Below, piece after piece: positions 58,101-64,000 of a stretch of 64,000 nt of DNA. The notes below the pieces were generated by a model. That model was not told where the DNA came from. It searched no databases and saw only the letters and a list, made by a program, of their open reading frames with translations. Numbering within the stretch: the first letter of the stretch is position 1; each line of letters starts with the position of its first letter. This DNA is from Uloborus plumipes (Eukaryota > Arthropoda > Arachnida > Araneae > Uloboridae): the NCBI GenBank assembly GCA_038373865.1, contig JAXGGA010001579.1, positions 1 to 64,000 of the forward strand, written 5' to 3'. Made by a program: the position numbers and the translations under genes.

Positions 58101-58708
58101 TCGGTTGCTTCCATCTATCCCTTTATTGCATCTTTTTCCTTTTAATAGTTTTAGAGATAATAAGGCGAAACAACTAGCAATTGTCACTCACTATACTAGT
58201 TGACACTGTGTTAGTAGTTAACACTTATAAGAGAAAAATAAATTAACAAGAGAAATACGGGCACCCAGAGAGATACTAAGGAATAAACTGATAAGTAGAC
58301 ATTTTGATTTAAACAGTATTTCATAATTTTCCTATTTTGTTGTACATCTTTATACTTTAGTTTACGAATTTATTTTTTCGTTAAATGTGCCAACAACTAG
58401 AGCCGATATCAACTACTGGTAGTGGTACCTTAATTTCATTCAAAAAAAAAAAAACATTTTTCTTTCACGCAAGTGATCTTATTCCCATAATTTATACCTT
58501 AGTTTAAAAATTTCATTACTTTTGTTAAAATATCGACATCGGAATGACATCTCTAATACATCCAACACAATCTTCACATCTCGAAATATTGTTAACCAGA
58601 TGTTACGAGACCAGGGAAAAATTTCTACTGCTCAAGGCAATTTTTTTGAAACTAGACAGCAGGAGTACGAAGTCGGGGGAAATGGAATCTGATTGACTCC
58701 AACTTCTA
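55120..58708. other. AT-rich stretch with diverged duplications
   Basis: Related blocks share GCTATCTTTTCCAT, GGAAACAAGCTCT..AATTCACC and AAAGGTG.TAATTTT (56640-56760 and 57700-57815). A second pair shares ATGATTATGTT.ATTAAAGT and TTAATTCAT.ATTTTACTT (56870-56945, 57185-57290). These are old local duplications. A short GC-rich hairpin (CAGACGGACGGACAGACGG.. 58078-58105) also occurs. No gene was supported. Confidence 0.45.
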
Positions 58709-59080
58709 CACTTCAAAGAATGAACTGTTGTTTTTACAGTATAGGCAGATGGCAGCCGAGGCTCCTATTTTAAAACTGCAAAACGCACAGAACTAAACTG
58801 CAAAACTAGCAATTTTACAGTTTCTTACTGTAAAGTTAGAAATTTTAGTTAATTGCCGTAAAATTCAGCTGTATTATACTGTAAATACAACAGTGTAATA
58901 CTGGCAGCAGCGGTTTCAGTTTGAAACTGTAAAATGCATGGTAATAAACTGTAAAATTAGGAATTTTACAGTTTATTACTGTAAAATGAGCATTTTTACA
59001 GTTTAGTACTCTAAAAGGAGCAATTGGACAGTTTATTACTGTAAAATTACTGTAATATTACTGTAATATTACTGTAATAA
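58709..59080. mobile_element. TTTACAG-type palindromic MITE, copy 3 (right end lost)
   Basis: The left end CACTTCAAAGAATGAACTGT is followed by TGTTTTTACAGTATA. The ladder continues and ends in three TTACTGTAATA repeats without the expected AACAGTTCA..GCAGTG end. Confidence 0.65.
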
Positions 59081-61199
59081 ATCTCGTCATAGGAGATAAT
59101 CATTAAAGTTAATGGGTGAATGAAAGGACTAAAACTTCTATACGTTACAACCGAGTGGTCACCATTACCAATTTTAACTATATGAAGATCTCTTAAAAGC
59201 AAAAACACGTCAGTTAACAGTGAACATTACTGTGTTTCTTCTTTCTTTTTTAATTTTAAAGAATGAACCTTTATCTTTATATTTCCTACTTTTTATCATT
59301 TTTAGCAAAAGAAAAAAAAATGGTTCTACAAAAAACTGTCTGGAACATGCTTTTCTTATTTTTGTTCCCAATTAAAAATGTATTATGATAGAGAATCAGA
59401 ATCTGTCGTTTAATTCAACACCATTGAATTCTTTAACGCAGCAAACGGGTAGACGTATTTAGGGTTTCTCAATATTTCAAGCTCATGCTGTGATCGCACG
59501 TCTAGAGTTGCTTTCATTGCATTGATTGTTTCCATGAAAAAAGGAGATATCCGTCAGCTTTTCTCCTTACCTTTTATGCGTGTTCATAAATCGTATCATT
59601 CTTTAAAAGGTAGCGGATTGTTATAATTTAGTGTCTGTTTTGAAGAACAATGAAGATTTAAGTTAATTTTTCTCCTCACTCTATTAGAAGTGGGAAAGTT
59701 TCTCAGCGTATTCTCTCGTATAAGCATTTAACAAAGATAACTAGGAGAAAATGTTTCTTTAAGCTTACGATAGGTAAAACAAAATAACATAAACCTTTTT
59801 TAAAGCCTTTTCTTAGCGGAAAAAAGGAAAAAACAAAGAGATGAGAGAGTGAACAGCATCCAAATTTGTTAAATTGAAGTCCTTTATTTTCTCGTGGAAG
59901 AAGGAATTTTGATTCCCGTATTAATTTCGTCACTAAAAGACAAAATTTCAAAAACCTACTGATTGAGTCTGAAAGTAATAAATTAAAACTTAAAAGTGAA
60001 CAACTACTGAGCATTTATTTTTCACATTTCGTAACCAATACTATTAGTTTTGTTTGGTTTGTGATTGTAGATTAAAAATAGGTAACACAAACAGATTTTT
60101 AATCGTTATTTATTTAAGATGGCCCATAAGAGATAATGATTGGCACCAGACGATCCTTTGTTGCCTTTCTTTAATTAGTGCCGGCTTTAATTAGTGTTTG
60201 CGTTTTTGGTCATTTTGGATCATCCCCCCTCTCCCCGCTATTAATAAAGACCAAAAAGTTGGGGGGGGGGGGATGTCAGCATTTTTTTATTGTTTTTTTT
60301 TTAATTTAAAGCAAAATTTTCACATACATTCCCTATTTTTGGAGATTCTAGATGACTTTAATTTTCCACCCCTATGTAAATGTTATCTAAAAACAAAACT
60401 TATGTTTTGCAAACTTTAACCTGTATATTTTATGTAGCTGGGTAAACAAAATGAAAAAAATTGTTTTTGTGCTATATAGAATAACAGTGTTTGAAAAGCA
60501 GAAATTTGAAGGAAAAAAAAAAGAGAATGAATGAAAACACAAGTTTGGAGGCAACGCAATCCTTAGCTAGGAGGTAGCGAAGTAGGAGGGGAGGGAAATC
60601 GAAAATCCCCATCAAACTCTAAGACAAGGAATGTGTGTGTATTTATAATTTCCGTCCCTTCCTTCCGCACGCACGCACATAAAAGATTCAAGGGAGCTCC
60701 GAATTTAAATTTTGGAAGGGGGGAGGGTGGAAATTCTAAATCTGTCGAAAGAAATTCCAAGTTTCCCCGAATGCTAAAATATACGAATATACACATAAAA
60801 AGGGACGATCAAGCATTTAAAAGTTGCAGTACTGTAATTGAATCGTTTATTTCAGAAACCCATCACGTGCACTTTTTAAAATTTTCAGAAAACTGAAAAA
60901 AAAATTTCTCAAGTAAAGGTTTCGACTTGAAAAGAAAAAAAAAGATTCCTTTTGTATTGCAAAAACAAATATTGCTTTTGGTAAATTAAAATTTTTTTTT
61001 TTTTAAGCCAAAACATTTGTTTGGGAAGTTTTTTTAGTTTTCCGAAAATTAAAAAAAAGTGTACTTAACGGATTTCTGAAATGAACAATTCAATTATGTT
61101 CTAAAACTTGCTGAACTGTCAGACAAAATTTTCCGAATTTGGAAATTTTTGGGTGGCCACAGTGACCTCCCGTGACCTTTCATTGAGGTAATGAAAAAT
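59081..61199. other. AT-rich stretch, nothing recognised
   Basis: There are poly-A/T tracts, a 12-G run at 60261-60272 and a GGAAGGGGGGAGGGTGG tract near 60713. No coding frame has recognisable content. Confidence 0.45.
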
Positions 61200-61620
61200 C
61201 TAAAATCTTCACTCGATTCCCGAAAAGGCGGCGTGTGATTGTGCGGAATATTTTAATCCCACGAACTCCATTACGAGACGCACGGAGAATACGAAAGAAT
61301 TTCGGCTAATTGTTGGAAATCTGCAGTGTCGTTGCGCCACTGGCCACCCGTCGGGCGAGTGGCGTGCGTGTGTGTGTGCTTGGTGCGGCAGGCGAGAGTG
61401 ATTGCGGCAAGAGCCCCGTTTTGACCCATAGCTTCGGGGGAATTGGGAACGAGGGCAGGCGCATCGTTCTTCCACCAAACAAAGCTAAAGCCGGCGGAAA
61501 AGGCGGTTTTCTCGTGTTGAAACCACTTTCTCTTAGTTCTTCAGTTTATTCCTTAAATCAAAGCGGGATTCTATGTAAAGTTTTGGGATTTCGAGAAGAA
61601 TTCAGGAATTAAGATGGGAT
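61200..61620. promoter_or_regulatory. CpG-rich island (candidate promoter or UTR)
   Basis: Within a strongly AT-rich setting, 61320-61510 holds about fifteen CpGs in the 150 bp around GCGCCACTGGCCACCCGTCG, a (GT)n stretch and GTGCGGCAGGCG. Open frames exist on both strands, as expected from GC content alone, and none has a recognisable domain. It could be a promoter with 5' exon of a gene to either side. The evidence is base composition only. Confidence 0.35.
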
Positions 61621-61875
61621 GGGACGAAAAGTTTCTTCTCGTATTAGTTTAGCAGGTAATGAAGAGTTTGGGGGAAAATAAGAAAAAACATTAAGGCGTT
61701 ATTCGCTTTAATGTTTATATCTCTCGCTCTCTTACCTTTTGCTTTGAATTAATTTTGTCCTTATACTCAATTTGAAACTCAATTTCTTCAGTTATGTTTT
61801 AAGGAACAGAGTTTCGCCATTTATTCCTCTCCTCTCCTAAGTTTCTTAATTTTTAGTCAAATTACAACTTCATTG

Positions 61876-62034
61876 TATCATATAACTGAATTAAGACTAA
61901 AAACATTTTCGCTTCTTCTAAATCGGATTTCAGCCTCACCTGCATTATTTAACTCTTTATGCGCCGAATTAATTTGGCAATGAATTTTTATACATTTTTT
62001 TTTTGTTTCTTTTAGTTGAAAAAAAAATAACATA
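61876..62034. repeat. Outlying unit of the ~60-bp tandem repeat
   Basis: ATTAAGACTAAAAACATTTTCG, CTTCTTCTAAATCGGATTTCAG and CTCACCTGCATTATTT match the array at 63360-64000. The pogo-like pair 62035-62762 separates it from the next copies. Confidence 0.6.
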
Positions 62035-62762
62035 CAGTTGAGCCCGCTTATTAGAATATCGGTTAAAAGAATATTCCGTTTAATATAATGCATTTTCAAT
62101 GTACCAAACCGTTGTAATGCATTACAGTGAACTCTCACATATGCGCTGGCCCAAGGGACCAACAGAAAAAGGCGCATAACCGAGAGAGATGCATAAGCGA
62201 ACAAGCCTTTTTAAAGTTCTAAAACGCAACATAAGTTCTAATGAGTGCATGAATAAGAATGTTTCTATAGAAAAAGGACATAGTACTTCATTTTGGCAAT
62301 TACTGTAACGTAACTACAATGATAAAGAGAAAAAAAATTGTACCCTACCTAATTACAAATTGTTCCCTTTAAAACAATCCATAATAGATAATTGTTCCTC
62401 TCCGAACTCTAGTTCATGCGAAGAAAAAGCTTTCCGTGAGCAATAAAGGCGAAAGATTAAAGAGGAAAGTGAAAAAACATGCTATAATTGCAAGAAAATA
62501 AATGAAATTTTTTACATTTTACGAAATATTCATAAGTGAAATATTTATCTTTAGAGCGACGCATAAACGAATGATATTATCATTATTATCCTATGGAATG
62601 TGCTGGGACCATTGAAAATCTTCGTATAAGTGAAAAAGGCGCATAAATGAGGGGGTGTATAAGTGAGAGTTCATTGTATTTTGATCCCGGATAATGGAAC
62701 ATCCAACTTATTGGAATAATTTTTCGTGGAAAAATGACTTTTCCATTAAGCGGGTTTTACTG
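62035..62762. mobile_element. pogo-like element, outer of a nested pair
   Basis: The ends CAGTTGAGCCCGCTTATT.GAA and, inverted, CAGTAAAACCCGCTTAATGGAA are flanked by TA (62033-62034, 62763-62764). Arms of about 90 bp are separated by the inserted 62125-62676 element. Text like CCGCTTATTGGAATA is typical of Tigger-type ends. Non-coding. Confidence 0.75.
62125..62676. mobile_element. pogo-like MITE, copy 2, nested
   Basis: The ends CAGTGAACTCTCACATAT and, inverted, CAATGAACTCTCACTTATA match 15311-15872 in reverse orientation, with TA at 62123-62124 and 62677-62678. Its 552 bp compares with 562 bp for the other copy. Confidence 0.82.
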
Positions 62763-63329
62763 TATATGCAGAGTATAAAAATTTTTGAAAATCAGTAGGG
62801 TGTATGCCTTAGGGCCCCCTAGAAAACTGTTTGACTGACACCAACTGTCGGCCTCTCAGCAAAGTACGAGGAATGGTACTTTCAAGTACCAGCAGGATTC
62901 CAGCCATTTAGGATTCTTAGCACTAAGTCAGTGTAAGCGCTACTTCAGAGTCCCGTCAGGGCATAAAGGGTTAAATGAATCACGATGGAAGACATTTTCG
63001 TTTCTCTTAAATCAATGTTTTTTCGTTTCTCTTTAATCAACAATTTATAACTCCCTGCATCATGTAAATCAGACAAGATAACAAGGGCGGATACAAGGGA
63101 GGGGCGATGGGGGGGGGGGGGGGGTGGACTCTCACTCAGTAAATGTTCAACATTGAAGCTCAAAAAACGAAATTTTAGACTAGTTATAATGATATTGAAG
63201 GAATGAAATTTCGGCTTTCCCTCGGAAATATTTCGAAACTGAAGTCCGAAACTTATGTGATCAACTTTTACAAACCAGTATAGATAGTAAAAAGTGAGAA
63301 ATTAAACAGTTGAACAAGTTCAGGATCCG

Positions 63330-64000
63330 CCCTTGCAAGATAAAAATCATTTTTGTTTTGTTTAGTGAATATATTGATCACTTCATCATTAAAATGAATC
63401 AAGATTAAAAATACATTCATTTCTTCTCAATCAGACTACAGCCTCTCTGAATTATTCAAATGAATCTCGATTGAAGACATTTTCGTTCTCTTTAATCAAT
63501 GTATTTTCGTTTCTCTTTAACCAACAATTTATAATTCGCGCCATCATATAAAGGAGACAAGATAAAAAACATTTTTTGCTTTTATTTAATGAATATATTG
63601 ATCAATACATCATTAAATTGAATCAAGATTAAAAATATTTTCGTTTCTTTTTAATCAAACTACGGCCTTACTGCATTATTTGAATCAATAAAGATTGAAC
63701 ACTTTCGTTTCTTTTTAATCAATTTGTAGCTTTCTGCATCGTTAAAGCTAATCAAGATAAAGCAAAAAACATTTTTGTTTTTTTCTTAGTCAATTTATCG
63801 ATCACTACATCATTGAATTGAATGAAGACCAAAAACATTTTCGTTTCTCTTTAATCAACAATTTATAACTCACCACATCATATAAATGAGACAAGATAAA
63901 AAACATTTTTGTTTTTGTTTAGTGAATATATTAATCTCTACATCATTAAAATGAATCAAGATTAAAAATATTTTCGTTTCTTCTAAATCAGACTTACAGC
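63330..64000. repeat. ~60-bp tandem (satellite-like) array running off the window
   Basis: About eleven diverged units of the form ATTTTCGTTTCTTTTTAATC, AATTTATAACTCACTACATC and ATTAAAATGAATCAAGATTA. Longer landmarks (CAATTTATAA..CACATCATATAAA.GAGACAAGATAAAAAAC) recur 334 bp apart (63525, 63859), suggesting a higher-order unit. One and a half more units lie at 62980-63080, before a 16-G run. Confidence 0.75.

Noticed and set aside
60198..60419. Short plus-strand frame beside a G run
   Set aside because: It is low-complexity text from a homopolymer tract and AT-rich DNA, with no domain.

Overview
This is eukaryotic nuclear DNA: strongly AT-rich, with no operons, intron-split coding sequence on spliceosomal GT-AG signals, tRNA-derived SINEs, and a very dense load of small inverted-repeat DNA transposons. 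Intron size, the transposon mix (Tc1, mariner, pogo, Harbinger-like, hAT-like, Penelope-like) and the transposase dialects suggest an arthropod, most likely a chelicerate such as a spider. That placement is inference; no single sequence proves it.

The only host gene I can support is on the minus strand between 27666 and 15953. It consists of four exons of an SLC10-family sodium/bile-acid-type symporter (27461-27666, 26372-26576, 20290-20549, 15953-16085) with good splice sites and matching phases. The N-terminal exons lie upstream, and the C-terminal tail exon was not found. The third visible exon has a 1-base frameshift at a C run (20533-20535). This is either an assembly error or a sign of a pseudogene.

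Almost everything else recognisable is mobile DNA. Around 3.8-9.6 kb there is a nested stack. A palindromic TA-flanked element (7501-9429) was hit in its left terminus by a 3.3-kb foldback composite (4173-7495, perfect 8-bp target duplication) and, separately, in its left arm by a mariner (7563-8839). The composite has ~1-kb inverted arms that encode the C-terminus of a transposase-like protein, and a 5'-truncated Penelope-like GIY-YIG fragment sits in its centre. A second member of the same transposase family (35575-38869) sits inside a (TA)n microsatellite. Both have ~170-bp subterminal tandem repeats. A Tc1 element (48797-50360) would encode an uninterrupted 343-residue transposase but for a 144-bp Harbinger-like MITE. 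Two more copies of that MITE, also exactly 144 bp, occur at 809-952 and 9491-9634.

Other repeats: a G/C-run MITE family with 8-bp duplications; palindromic TTTACAG-rich elements; pogo-like elements, one nested in another at 62 kb; a cluster of tRNA-derived SINEs at 29.7-32.9 kb; and a ~60-bp tandem array at the right edge that runs out of the window. Long stretches (for example 11.9-15.3, 32.9-34.7, 39.8-43.1, 55.1-58.7 and 59.1-61.2 kb) show no gene I can defend.
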